Positions 36,741 to 45,449 of a stretch of DNA of 64,000 bases are shown in pieces; position 1 is the stretch's first letter, and each line of letters begins with the position of its first letter. The translations under genes were made by a program, and so were the position numbers. The stretch lies in the NCBI GenBank assembly GCA_029392475.1, contig CP113940.1, positions 868,001 through 932,000 on the forward strand, read 5' to 3'. The notes under the pieces were generated by a model, which was not told the DNA's origin, ran no database searches, and was given only the letters and a program-made list of their open reading frames with translations. Origin of the DNA: Streptococcaceae bacterium ESL0687. GTDB taxonomy: Bacteria; Bacillota; Bacilli; Lactobacillales; Streptococcaceae.

Positions 36741-38081
36741 TTAGAAGCTTTGCTTCTTAGCCTTACGTTCAGCACGTCCACGGGCACGTTGTTCTTGACG
36801 GCGTTGTTTTTTATTACGCTCATCAATGGCCCAGCCAATTTTTTTCTTATATCCTGGTTTAACTTTTTTCTTTTTCTTCTTAACAAGACCAATCATTGTA
36901 ATATCTAAGTCTTGTTTAGATTTTTCACGTTTTTCACGACGATCACGGTCATAAGTATCAACAATCTCACCATTTTTAATTACCTTAGGTTGGAATTTAA
37001 TTCCCATTTTTTCAAGGTCACGAATTGCTGAGTCATCCATTGGTGAATAAAGGGTTATAGCAGTCCCAGAAAGACCATTACGCCCTGTACGACCTACACG
37101 GTGGATGAAGAATTCAAGATCACGCGGAATGGCGTCGTTTATAACATGACTCACCCCTTCAATATCAATCCCACGAGCCGCAAGATCTGTTGCTACCACA
37201 TATTGATAGTCTAGATTCTGAACTGATTTCATGATACGTTTACGCTCACGCGGTGGAATTCCTCCGTGAATTTTTGCAACTTTCAAGCCGTTATTTACTA
37301 AAAAGGCATGGATTTCATCAGCGCGTTCCTTGGTATTGGCAAAAATCATTGCCAGATAAGGATTGATAGTCTTAACAACTTCAAGAAGTTGGCTGTTATT
37401 ATTTTTACCCTTGGTCGAAATAAGCCAGTTATCAATGGTATCGCTTATGATTGTTTTACTTGCAATTTTTTCAACAACTGGATTGTTAAGGTATTTCTTT
37501 AAGAATGGTTGTAATTTTTGAGGGATTGTCGCTGAAAAGACAAGCATTTGAACTTTTTTATCAAAGGTACTTGCAATTCTATCTACATCTGTTAAAAATC
37601 CCATATCAAGTGTCATATCTGCCTCATCGACAACATAAGTACTTGCTGTATAAGTTTTTAAAGCCTGTGAATTTACTAAATCAAGTACACGACCAGGTGT
37701 CCCAATAACTAAATGAGGTTGGTTATTAGCTAATTTTTCAATCTGGCGGTTCTTGTCTGTTCCACCAACATAGTTAACAACTCTAATACGTTCATCATTT
37801 TCCACAAATTTCATGGCTGCATTATAAATTTGAGTAGCAAGCTCACGACTTGGGGCAGTTATTACTGCTTGAACTGTGTCAGATTCTGGATTAATCTTTT
37901 GGAAGATTGGGATTAAAAAGGTATGGGTTTTTCCACTTCCTGTTTTAGATTCTCCAACAACATCCCTTCCCTGTAAAATTAAAGGAATAATTTTCTCCTG
38001 AACAGGAGTAGCCTCTTTAAAGTTAATATCCTCTAAAGTCTTGTTAATAAATGGTTTTAATTTAAAATCTGTAAATTTCAT
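36741..38081 (-). CDS. cshB: DEAD-box RNA helicase, CshB-like
   Basis: From ATG 38081, with a GAGGA ribosome site, the protein has 446 residues; an eleven-codon upstream extension is discarded. The helicase motifs are present: ATPVQEKIIP (Q motif), SKTGSGKTHTF (I), VVDEADMTLD (II, DEAD), FSATIP (III) and HRVGRTGRNG (VI). The basic C-terminus (KKKKKVKPGYKKKIGWAIDE, then an Arg/Lys tail) binds RNA. CshB-type enzymes assist ribosome assembly and cold adaptation. Confidence 0.9.
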   Translation of the reverse strand: MKFTDFKLKPFINKTLEDINFKEATPVQEKIIPLILQGRDVVGESKTGSGKTHTFLIPIFQKINPESDTVQAVITAPSRELATQIYNAAMKFVENDERIRVVNYVGGTDKNRQIEKLANNQPHLVIGTPGRVLDLVNSQALKTYTASTYVVDEADMTLDMGFLTDVDRIASTFDKKVQMLVFSATIPQKLQPFLKKYLNNPVVEKIASKTIISDTIDNWLISTKGKNNNSQLLEVVKTINPYLAMIFANTKERADEIHAFLVNNGLKVAKIHGGIPPRERKRIMKSVQNLDYQYVVATDLAARGIDIEGVSHVINDAIPRDLEFFIHRVGRTGRNGLSGTAITLYSPMDDSAIRDLEKMGIKFQPKVIKNGEIVDTYDRDRREKREKSKQDLDITMIGLVKKKKKKVKPGYKKKIGWAIDERNKKQRRQEQRARGRAERKAKKQSF

Positions 38082-38201
38082 AGTGTCCTCTCTCATTTTC
38101 CGGTTAACAAACACTTGTCAGTGAATTTTGGAAATAATCAAGCTAATTTACAGATATTTTTGTCTGAAAATTGCTCATTAGAACATTATAACATATATCA
38201 A

Positions 38202-38228
38202 AAAAACACGCCTTATGACGTGCTTTTT
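38202..38228 (-). terminator. Terminator of sodA
   Basis: On the minus strand AAAAgCACG and CGTGtTTTT pair around an eight-base loop, with a T run following. Confidence 0.75.
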
Positions 38229-38238
38229 ACAGAAAATA

Positions 38239-38850
38239 CTATTTTGCTGCTGCGTAAAGCTCGTTAACCTTATCCCAATTTACTAGATCAAAGAAAGCTG
38301 CAATATAGTCAGGACGTACATTGTGATATTTTAGGTAGTAAGCATGTTCCCAAACATCAAGTCCTAAAACTGGTGTTAATCCATCAGTAATTGGTGAATC
38401 TTGGTTAGCTGTTGAAACGATTTTTAAATTACCGTCTTCATCGACAACTAGCCAAGCCCAACCAGAACCAAAACGACTAACAGCTGCTTGTTTGAATGCT
38501 TCTTTAAAGTCTTCAAATGATCCAAATGTTTCAGCAATAGCATCCCCAATTTCACCATTTGCAGGTCCACCTGCTTTTGGAGCTAGGATTTCCCAGAAGA
38601 ATGAGTGATTTAGGTGACCACCACCATTATTACGAACAGCTCCGCGAATATCTTCAGGAACCATATCAAGATCTTCAATAAGCGCTTCTAGACTTTCAAC
38701 CTTTAAATCTTGGTGTTTTTCTAAGGCTGCATTCAAGTTATCTACATAAGCTTGATGGTGTTTGTCGTGATGGAGTCTCATTGTAGCTTCATCGAAGTAA
38801 GGTTCTAAAGCGTCGTATGCGTAAGGTAATTCTGGTAATGTAAATGCCAT
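38239..38850 (-). CDS. sodA: Manganese superoxide dismutase
   Basis: The 203-residue protein is a complete Fe/Mn superoxide dismutase: [20 protein letters not shown] with the first metal histidine, NHSFFWEIL, and the C-terminal [11 protein letters not shown] with the last aspartate and histidine ligands. It converts superoxide to oxygen and hydrogen peroxide in the cytoplasm. A GAGGA ribosome site precedes ATG. Only 29 bp and no terminator separate it from the upstream amino-acid-binding lipoprotein gene, so read-through transcription is likely. Confidence 0.96.
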   Translation of the reverse strand: MAFTLPELPYAYDALEPYFDEATMRLHHDKHHQAYVDNLNAALEKHQDLKVESLEALIEDLDMVPEDIRGAVRNNGGGHLNHSFFWEILAPKAGGPANGEIGDAIAETFGSFEDFKEAFKQAAVSRFGSGWAWLVVDEDGNLKIVSTANQDSPITDGLTPVLGLDVWEHAYYLKYHNVRPDYIAAFFDLVNWDKVNELYAAAK

Positions 38851-38879
38851 GGTAGTATCCTCTTTTCTTCTATTTTGTA

Positions 38880-39722
38880 TTATTTATATTGGTCAGCACC
38901 TGGAACATAGTCATCCCCATAAAACTCTTCTGAAAGTTTTTTAAGGGTACCATCTTCAGCAAGTTTCTTAACCTCTGTGTTAACGGCTTTTTGTAAATCT
39001 GTATCATCTTGACCTAGAATAAAGTATTCATAGGTTTGGAAAACTGGATAATCTGCTAGATCTGGAACATTGTTAACCAAGTCAAGTCCATTATTTTTAA
39101 GGAGGATTTCTCCGTTAGACTTACTTGCAAACATAAAGTCAATTTTCCCTGATTCAACAGCTTCCATCCTAACCTTAAGTGGATCTTCTGAATAAGAAAA
39201 ATCAATCTTTTGGTCTGGATGCTCCTTGTTCCACTGCTCATAGATAGCACCGTAGTTTGATCCGGTAGGAACTAATGTTTTCTTACCAACCAAATCAGCG
39301 ATACTTGTGAAATTATCTTCTTTTCTTGAGAAAATAGCATTCACATTCTGTGAAATAGGATAAGAGAAAAGGTATTTTTTCTCACGCTCAGGAGTTTTCC
39401 CAAAGTTATTGGCTCCAATCTGAGCACGTCCAGTATCGATATCTGTCAAAATAGTCTCATCAGGAACTTTTTTGTAGTCAAACTCGTACTGGGGTAGGGC
39501 TTCATCAATGGCTTTCAATACTTCAATGTCAAAACCTGTAAGCTTGTCACCATCCATATATGAATAAGGCCTTGAATCAGCTGTCTGTGCGACAGTTATC
39601 TTGGTCACCTTGTCATCAGAACTACTAGTCTCAGTTTTAGAGCTCTTCGTTGAACATGCTGCAAGAACCGCCGTACTTGTTAAAAGGATTGCTCCTACTG
39701 CTAAAAACTTCTTAAATCTCAC
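38880..39722 (-). CDS. Orphan polar amino-acid-binding lipoprotein
   Basis: The 280-residue protein has a lipoprotein signal ([13 protein letters not shown]) and the SBP_bac_3 fold ([40 protein letters not shown]). It is a paralogue of the binding protein at 35860-36708, with similar order of motifs and a similar end ([17 protein letters not shown]). No permease or ATPase gene lies next to it, so it may feed the transporter encoded nearby or another one. A good cre site upstream suggests control by CcpA. It is probably co-transcribed with sodA. Confidence 0.9.
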   Translation of the reverse strand: MRFKKFLAVGAILLTSTAVLAACSTKSSKTETSSSDDKVTKITVAQTADSRPYSYMDGDKLTGFDIEVLKAIDEALPQYEFDYKKVPDETILTDIDTGRAQIGANNFGKTPEREKKYLFSYPISQNVNAIFSRKEDNFTSIADLVGKKTLVPTGSNYGAIYEQWNKEHPDQKIDFSYSEDPLKVRMEAVESGKIDFMFASKSNGEILLKNNGLDLVNNVPDLADYPVFQTYEYFILGQDDTDLQKAVNTEVKKLAEDGTLKKLSEEFYGDDYVPGADQYK

Positions 39723-39814
39723 TAAAACCTCCTACTATTTCTTAATCACTTATAGGAAACCTATAAACTGTTAGCATAAATAAACCCCACATGGATAGCA
39801 GGAATTTTCAAACG

Positions 39815-39828
39815 TATAAACGTTTACA
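39815..39828. promoter_or_regulatory. Candidate cre site upstream of the orphan binding protein
   Basis: On the minus strand TGTAAACGTTTATA matches the consensus TGWAANCGNTNWCA at all fixed positions but one. It lies about 95 bp upstream of the gene start. The ccpA gene is in the same window. Confidence 0.6.
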
Positions 39829-39910
39829 AAGATATTGTCTAATAATTCAGTCATATCGTCAAATAATAAGCTCACAAGTTGCCTAAAGGCTTTGAAATTA
39901 CTTTTACAAA

Positions 39911-39931
39911 AAAAGAGACCTAAGTCTCCTT
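39911..39931 (-). terminator. Terminator of holA
   Basis: GAGAC and GTCTC around a four-base loop, followed by a run of seven T on the minus strand. The stem is short but well placed right after the stop. Confidence 0.7.
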
Positions 39932-40951
39932 TTAATTATATCTGAGGGCTATTTTAATAAGCTGGGTATCAAAAAGATAATCCTTATCACCGTAACCTGA
40001 TTTAATTTGGTAGTCAAGTTCAATTAAATTTTTTAAAGTATGTGCTAAAAAATCTACCGAAAATGACTTAATTGTCTTAAGGGCAAGCTTAATCCGGTAG
40101 GGATGAATCTTCATAAACTCAGTAATCTGAGCTTGATTATATCCTTTAGTTTGAAGAAGTTTAACCTGGTAAAAAATTCTAAAATTTCCAGTCAAGATAG
40201 CCAAAAGTTTTATGGTATCTTCCCCTTGTATCTGGAGGTCTGATACTAGAGCTCTGGCCCCGTTAATATTTTGACCTAAGATCATATCAGTTAGGCTAAA
40301 GATATTATCCTGGAGGGTTTTAGGAAGGATTGAATCCAAATCTTCAAGGGTTACTGGCTTATCATCCTTATAGAGCTTTAGTAGCTCCAAATTTTTCTTA
40401 ATCAAGGAAAAATTATAAGATGACCTTTCAAACACATAGGTAAGATTTTGCCCCTCTATTCTTAGATTTAGATAATTAGCATAGGCCATAAAATAATTTT
40501 TTAATTCAAATTCCGTCAAAGCTTTGGCCTCTAAAAGAACTGCCTTTTGCTTTAATTTTTTTACAATCCTTCTTTTACTGTCAAGTTTTCCGTGAACAAA
40601 AATCAATAAAACAGTTGTGTCGACTGGATTATCAATATATGACTCCAGACGCAAAAGTTCAGAATCTTTAAAAACGGATTTTTTGGTCGTTGAAATATCC
40701 CATAAATTTTCATAGATTACAAGCCTTTGATCCTCAAAAAAGGGAAGACTTTCTAACTCTTCTAAGGCAAAATTAGTATCTGCTTCAACCAAATCAAGGT
40801 AAACCTGACTTAAATTATCAGCCTGGTAACCTACCTTTTTTAACAACTGGGTCTTGGCCTCTGATAAGAGACTCTCATCCTCCCCAAAGATCAAGTAGAG
40901 GGGTGCCAAATGCCTGGCATCAATTTTATTTATCTGATCAAAAATAGTCAT
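39932..40951 (-). CDS. holA: DNA polymerase III subunit delta
   Basis: The 339-residue protein matches HolA: N-terminal APLYLIFGEDESLLSEAK, a degenerate AAA+ domain, then a C-terminal helical collar domain (LTGNFRIFYQVKLLQTKGYN). It is the clamp-loader subunit that opens the beta clamp. It lies one base after ciaH, so it could be co-transcribed with ciaRH; a terminator follows. Confidence 0.92.
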   Translation of the reverse strand: MTIFDQINKIDARHLAPLYLIFGEDESLLSEAKTQLLKKVGYQADNLSQVYLDLVEADTNFALEELESLPFFEDQRLVIYENLWDISTTKKSVFKDSELLRLESYIDNPVDTTVLLIFVHGKLDSKRRIVKKLKQKAVLLEAKALTEFELKNYFMAYANYLNLRIEGQNLTYVFERSSYNFSLIKKNLELLKLYKDDKPVTLEDLDSILPKTLQDNIFSLTDMILGQNINGARALVSDLQIQGEDTIKLLAILTGNFRIFYQVKLLQTKGYNQAQITEFMKIHPYRIKLALKTIKSFSVDFLAHTLKNLIELDYQIKSGYGDKDYLFDTQLIKIALRYN

Positions 40952-40952
40952 C

Positions 40953-42254
40953 TTATACCTTTAACTTAACTGTAAATACTGAACCCTTGGGGTGATTTTC
41001 TGCAACCTGAATTCTACCATGCAAGTGGTCAACAATCTGCTTGGCAAGGGAAAGACCCAAACCAAAGCCACCTGTTGCCCTAGTCCTTGCCTTATCCACC
41101 CTGTAAAAGCGGTCAAATATTTTCTCCCTATTTTCAGGACTAATACCTTCACCATTGTCAGAAATCGCCATGGTCAAATAATTATTTTTTTCAGTGATTT
41201 TAATGTCAATTTTGCCATCTTCACCCGTATATTTAAGGGCATTATCAAATAAGATTGTTAAAACCTGCTTAATTAAGCTTTCATCGATTTCAATGTGCCC
41301 AGGCAGGGAAACTGAACTAGTAAGAACCTTGCCCTTGTCCTCAGCAAGAATTTCATAACCAGAAAAAAGATTTTCAAAAAAACTTGCATCAACTGTCGTT
41401 AATTGAACCTTCAAACCCTCATCTCTTTTGGCCAGATTAAGGAGGTTACTGGTTAGAATCCTCATATTTCTAACCTCATTAAGACTTTCAGAAATATTTT
41501 CTGATTCATCAATAATGGTTGCATTAGGATGCTGGAAAAGAAGCTCCAAGCGGTTTTGTAAAATGGCTAAAGGCGTTCTTAACTCATGACTGGCATTCTC
41601 GACAAAGCTCTTCTGTCTTTCGTAGGCATCCACAAGTACCCTATTACTCCACTGGGAAAGGTAAATTGAAGCCCCAAGTGATAGGAGCCAAAAGGCAATC
41701 ATAACCCAGATAATAACCATCCTACTTCGACTCAAACTCTCAGTCAACTGATTGGTTGAGGAAAGAATTTGGATGTAGGCAATATTTTTAAAGCCTGTAA
41801 CTGGTATGGTTTCTGTCCTAAACTGCATCTCAGGCCCATAGGGATTAGGAATGGAGATGGATTTAATGGTATTTAGACTGGACTTATCAAGGCCAATTGA
41901 ATCAAAAATTACCGTATCCGTAAGGCTCATTCTAGAGGGATTCAAGATATTACCCTTAGAATCATAGACAATAATAGTCTCATTGGTCCCAAAATTCCCC
42001 GTAGGCTTCATACTACTTGTCCGGCCGCTATAACCTTCACTATAGCTATCGCTGTCACTGTCGCTACTGCTATTTGATTGGAGGGCAATTGACACCAGTA
42101 AAGAAGGGTTTGATGAAAGCTTACCAATATTTTCATCCGTTGAATTATAAACCCCACTAGAAAGAACCTGAAGAATTATCGCTGTTAGAAAGGCAAAGAT
42201 TACCGTAAAAGCGATAAAGAAATTGAGAAAGGATCTAAAATCAATTTTTTTCAT
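40953..42254 (-). CDS. ciaH: Sensor histidine kinase CiaH
   Basis: The 433-residue protein has two membrane segments (about 12-32 and 178-200) that frame an extracellular sensor loop, then a dimerisation domain with the phosphorylated histidine in [13 protein letters not shown] and an ATPase domain with N box ([13 protein letters not shown]), G1 (ISDNGEGIS) and G2 ([14 protein letters not shown]). The loop contains a run of Ser/Asp ([16 protein letters not shown]), which is unusual. CiaH with CiaR controls competence, cell-wall stress and small RNAs in streptococci. It overlaps ciaR by 14 bp. Confidence 0.9.
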   Translation of the reverse strand: MKKIDFRSFLNFFIAFTVIFAFLTAIILQVLSSGVYNSTDENIGKLSSNPSLLVSIALQSNSSSDSDSDSYSEGYSGRTSSMKPTGNFGTNETIIVYDSKGNILNPSRMSLTDTVIFDSIGLDKSSLNTIKSISIPNPYGPEMQFRTETIPVTGFKNIAYIQILSSTNQLTESLSRSRMVIIWVMIAFWLLSLGASIYLSQWSNRVLVDAYERQKSFVENASHELRTPLAILQNRLELLFQHPNATIIDESENISESLNEVRNMRILTSNLLNLAKRDEGLKVQLTTVDASFFENLFSGYEILAEDKGKVLTSSVSLPGHIEIDESLIKQVLTILFDNALKYTGEDGKIDIKITEKNNYLTMAISDNGEGISPENREKIFDRFYRVDKARTRATGGFGLGLSLAKQIVDHLHGRIQVAENHPKGSVFTVKLKV

Positions 42255-42921
42255 ATTCTCTTAAAATATACCCAACATTTCTTAGGGTATTTAAATTTTT
42301 AGCAAATTCACTGTCCTTAAGTTTCTTCCGGAGCTTACTGATATAAACCTCAACAACTGTAACAGTTGTATCACTATCAAAGCCCCAAATTCGGTCAAAA
42401 ATTTGCTCCTTGGGTAAAATAACATTTTGATTTTGAAGGAGGTATAAAAGAAGATCAAACTCCTTACCTAAAACCTCAACTGGCTTATCGCCAAGTTTGA
42501 CTGTATTATTGTTGGGGTTAACATGTAAGTCCCCGTAAGTTAGATTGGTATCCTCAAGCTTACCTGCTCTTTTTAAAAGAGCCTGAATCCTGGCCTTAAG
42601 CTCCTCCAAATAAAAAGGTTTTGTCAGGTAATCGTCAGCACCAATTTCAAAACCATGCATCTTATCATCCAGACTTTCCTTTGCCGTCATGATAAGAACA
42701 GGCGTATCCACTCCCTTCGCTCTTAATTCTTTTAATACATCAAACCCATTTTTTTCAGGAAGCATTAGATCGAGAAGAATCAAATCGTAAATTCTTGACT
42801 CAGCTTCATACAAGCCCTCTTCTCCGTCAAATACTTGAGTAACATCAACAAAGTTATCTAAATAGTCAAAGACAGAATTAGATAGACTTAAATCATCTTC
42901 TACTAATAATATTTTAAACAT
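42241..42921 (-). CDS. ciaR: Response regulator CiaR
   Basis: The start is placed at the ATG at 42921 ([13 protein letters not shown], 226 residues) because GGAAG lies seven bases before it; the ATG two codons upstream is too close to that site. The receiver domain has DD at 9-10 and the phosphorylated aspartate at 51 ([13 protein letters not shown]), and an OmpR-type winged helix follows ([20 protein letters not shown]). A CiaR box upstream points to autoregulation. Overlap with ciaH couples the two. Confidence 0.92.
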   Translation of the reverse strand: MFKILLVEDDLSLSNSVFDYLDNFVDVTQVFDGEEGLYEAESRIYDLILLDLMLPEKNGFDVLKELRAKGVDTPVLIMTAKESLDDKMHGFEIGADDYLTKPFYLEELKARIQALLKRAGKLEDTNLTYGDLHVNPNNNTVKLGDKPVEVLGKEFDLLLYLLQNQNVILPKEQIFDRIWGFDSDTTVTVVEVYISKLRKKLKDSEFAKNLNTLRNVGYILREYEKN

Positions 42922-42953
42922 TTTCATACTTCCATTCTATCATATTTTTACCT

Positions 42954-42986
42954 ATCCTAGTATTTTGACCTTAAAGTAACTTTAAC
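42954..42986 (-). promoter_or_regulatory. Candidate CiaR box and promoter of ciaRH
   Basis: On the minus strand GTTAAA-GTTAC-TTTAAG (42970-42986) matches the CiaR repeat NTTAAG-N5-WTTAAG with one mismatch. A TAGGAT (-10-like) follows exactly ten bases later (42954-42959), the spacing seen in CiaR-activated promoters. A second extended -10 (TGATAGAAT) lies nearer the gene at 42934-42942. Confidence 0.6.
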
Positions 42987-43015
42987 AGGCTGCTCTTAAA
43001 AAAATAAACTAAAAA

Positions 43016-43047
43016 AGCCAAGACAGGGACTTTTGCCTCTCTTAGCT
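43016..43047 (-). terminator. Terminator of ccpA
   Basis: AGCTAAGAGAGG pairs with CCTGTCTTGGCT (one mismatch, one wobble) around an eight-base loop; six T follow on the minus strand. Confidence 0.85.
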
Positions 43048-43057
43048 CATTCTTAAC

Positions 43058-44053
43058 TTATTTTGTTGTTTTTTTACTAGCAATTCCGTGAGGTAGAATT
43101 ACAGTTTTCTCATCAATCTCTTCTTTACCCATTAATTTAGTTAATAGGCGCATTGAAACGGCACCAATATCATAAAGGGGCTGCTCGATACTAGAAATTG
43201 CTGGACGAGTATAGTTAGTTACTGGTGAATTATTGCTAGTTATGATTTCAAAATCACCAGGAATGTTTACCCCAAGGTCTAGTAGGGCATCTAAAAGACC
43301 TACAGCTAACTCATCATTTGCTAGATAGGCTGCACTTGCCCCGCTGGCCATAATTCTCTTAGCAATATCAATACCAGCATCATAGCTGTAATTACTTTCA
43401 AAGACTAGTCCTTCAGTAAATTTAAGGTTATTGTCTGCTAGAGCCTTCTTATAACCATTTAAACGGCCTGTATTGATCTCATCAAGAAGTGATCCTGTAA
43501 TGAAGGCAATCTTTTCATTGTTTTCAGCCAGTTTCTCTACAGCATCATAAGCTGCCATTTCATAGTCAATGTTAACAGAAGCAAATTGCGCTTCCCCGTC
43601 AACAGTTCCCGCTAAAACAACTGGCGTTCTGCTGCGAGAGAATTCAGCCCTAACTCTTTCTGAGATATGATTTCCCATAAAGATGATTCCATCAACCTGT
43701 TTGGCCAAAAGGGTGTTTACAACATAAACTTCTTTGTTATCTTCTCCGTCACTATTAACAATAATGGCATTGTAGTTATACATGGTTGCAATATCATCGA
43801 TACCACGCGCTAGAGTTGCAAAATAAGTATCTGCAATATTAGGAATAACTACTCCAACAGTTGTTGTTTTTTTACTGGCAAGACCACGGGCTACGGCATT
43901 AGGTCTGTAGTCCAAGCGGTCAATTACCTCCAAAACCTTTTTACGGGTCGTTTCTCTAACATTTGGATTACCATTAACAACACGACTAACCGTTGCCATG
44001 GAAACATTTGCTTCACGAGCAACGTCATAAATTGTAATTGCTGTATCTTCCAT
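43058..44053 (-). CDS. ccpA: Catabolite control protein A
   Basis: The 331-residue protein is a LacI-family regulator. The helix-turn-helix is TIYDVAREANVSMATVSRVV with the hinge NAVARGLASKKTTTVGVVIP, and the periplasmic-binding-like core has the CcpA-typical IADTYFATLARGIDD. With HPr-Ser46-P it binds cre sites and controls carbon metabolism. It is divergent from pepQ across 221 bp, a conserved order in lactic acid bacteria. Two cre-like sequences in that gap suggest autoregulation. Confidence 0.95.
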   Translation of the reverse strand: MEDTAITIYDVAREANVSMATVSRVVNGNPNVRETTRKKVLEVIDRLDYRPNAVARGLASKKTTTVGVVIPNIADTYFATLARGIDDIATMYNYNAIIVNSDGEDNKEVYVVNTLLAKQVDGIIFMGNHISERVRAEFSRSRTPVVLAGTVDGEAQFASVNIDYEMAAYDAVEKLAENNEKIAFITGSLLDEINTGRLNGYKKALADNNLKFTEGLVFESNYSYDAGIDIAKRIMASGASAAYLANDELAVGLLDALLDLGVNIPGDFEIITSNNSPVTNYTRPAISSIEQPLYDIGAVSMRLLTKLMGKEEIDEKTVILPHGIASKKTTK

Positions 44054-44082
44054 TTTTTATTTTCCCTTTCTTCAAATGAATA

Positions 44083-44120
44083 TGTATTCGTTTACTGAAA
44101 ATACTGTGAAAACGATTTGT
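44083..44120. promoter_or_regulatory. Two cre-like sites between ccpA and pepQ
   Basis: TGTATTCGTTTACT (44083-44096) and TGAAAACGATTTGT (44107-44120) each match the cre consensus apart from two positions. They lie just upstream of ccpA, consistent with autoregulation. Confidence 0.5.
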
Positions 44121-44227
44121 ATAACCAAGTATAACAATTTATGTAAGCATTTTCAAGTTAATTTATTTAGAAATTATCCAATTTAAAATATCCAACCTTT
44201 TACCAGGATACAAAATATTTTTTTAAA

Positions 44228-44236
44228 TGTTATAAT
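44228..44236 (+). promoter_or_regulatory. Extended -10 promoter of pepQ
   Basis: TGTTATAAT fits the extended -10 consensus. It lies about 38 bp before the ATG, which has an AAAGGAGA ribosome site. Confidence 0.65.
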
Positions 44237-44274
44237 AGTAGCTAATCAAAAATAAAATTTAAAAGGAGACTTAC

Positions 44275-45363
44275 ATGAAAGAAAAATTTGCAAAGATTCA
44301 GGAATTTCTTAAGGCTAACGATAGCGATATGACCTTTCTTACAAATCCCACAACAATCAATTATCTAACAGGATTTGAATCAGATCCCCATGAACGTATT
44401 ATGGGTCTTATGATCTTTAAAGACAAGGAACCTATCCTCTTTACCCCTGCCCTTGAAGTTGAACCTGCTAAAAATACAGTTGATTTTGAAGTATTTGGCT
44501 ATACTGATAACGAAAATCCTTGGCAGGTTATTAAAAACCATTTGGTAGATGCTGATATCAAAAATATCGCTGTTGAGTATGATGATATTGTTCTTAGAAA
44601 GTCTGAAGGACTGCAATCAGTTTTCCAAAATAACTTTGTAAATATTACTCCTTTGATTCAAAAACTACGTCTGATTAAATCACCTGAAGAAATCGAAATC
44701 ATGAAGGAGTCTGGAGCCTTTGCTGACAAGGCCTTTGAAATTGGCTTTAATTTTGTTGCTGAAAATCCTGATGCCACTGAGATGGATGTTATTGCCAAAA
44801 TTGAATATGAATTAAAACGCCTAGGAATTTCAAAAATGAGCTTTGACACTATGGTTTTAACTGGAGATAATGCAGCAAATCCACACGGTGAACCTGGAGT
44901 TAACAAAATTGAGCGCGACCGCTTGCTCCTATTTGACCTAGGTACCATGTACAAGGGCTACGCAAGTGATGCGACAAGAACTATCGCTGTTGGAACTCCT
45001 TCTGACTTTGACAAGGAAATCTACAATATTGTTCTTGAAGCTCAACTAGCTGCCATGGACTTTGTAAAACCAGGTGTTACTGCTAACGAAATCGACAAGG
45101 TAGCCCGTGACGTGATTACAAAAGCTGGCTACGGGGAGTACTTCAACCACAGAACAGGACATGGAATTGGAATGGATGTTCACGAGTTTCCATCAATCGG
45201 GGGAGTCGATGACATTACCATTGAAGAGGGCATGTGCTTTTCAATTGAACCTGGGATCTACATTCCAGGAAAAGTTGGTGTTCGTATTGAAGACTGTGTC
45301 TATGTTACAAAAGACGGTTGCAAGTCCCTTACAAATACCAGCAAAAAATTACTTAGCTATTAG
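44275..45363 (+). CDS. pepQ: Xaa-Pro dipeptidase PepQ
   Basis: The 362-residue protein has an N-terminal creatinase-like domain ([20 protein letters not shown]) and a C-terminal pita-bread metallopeptidase domain with the two-metal ligands: [19 protein letters not shown] (Asp, Asp), [13 protein letters not shown] (His), CFSIEPGIY (Glu) and RIEDCVYVT (Glu). It cleaves X-Pro dipeptides in the cytoplasm. It is divergent from ccpA as in other lactic acid bacteria. Confidence 0.95.
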   Translation: MKEKFAKIQEFLKANDSDMTFLTNPTTINYLTGFESDPHERIMGLMIFKDKEPILFTPALEVEPAKNTVDFEVFGYTDNENPWQVIKNHLVDADIKNIAVEYDDIVLRKSEGLQSVFQNNFVNITPLIQKLRLIKSPEEIEIMKESGAFADKAFEIGFNFVAENPDATEMDVIAKIEYELKRLGISKMSFDTMVLTGDNAANPHGEPGVNKIERDRLLLFDLGTMYKGYASDATRTIAVGTPSDFDKEIYNIVLEAQLAAMDFVKPGVTANEIDKVARDVITKAGYGEYFNHRTGHGIGMDVHEFPSIGGVDDITIEEGMCFSIEPGIYIPGKVGVRIEDCVYVTKDGCKSLTNTSKKLLSY

Positions 45364-45418
45364 TCACTAACTACCAGTTAGTCCAGCAATAAGAAGGCAA
45401 CAATAAAATAGTAAAATC

Positions 45419-45449
45419 AAAAAAACCGAAGAACTTCTTCGGTTTTTTT
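45419..45449. terminator. Bidirectional terminator between pepQ and glsA
   Basis: A run of A, CCGAAGAA, one base, TTCTTCGG and a run of T form a near-perfect stem between the two convergent genes. Confidence 0.9.

Noticed and set aside
39803-39817. A CodY-like half-site (AATTTTC) upstream of the orphan binding-protein gene
   Set aside because: The second half of the CodY box does not match; the overlapping cre site explains the sequence better.
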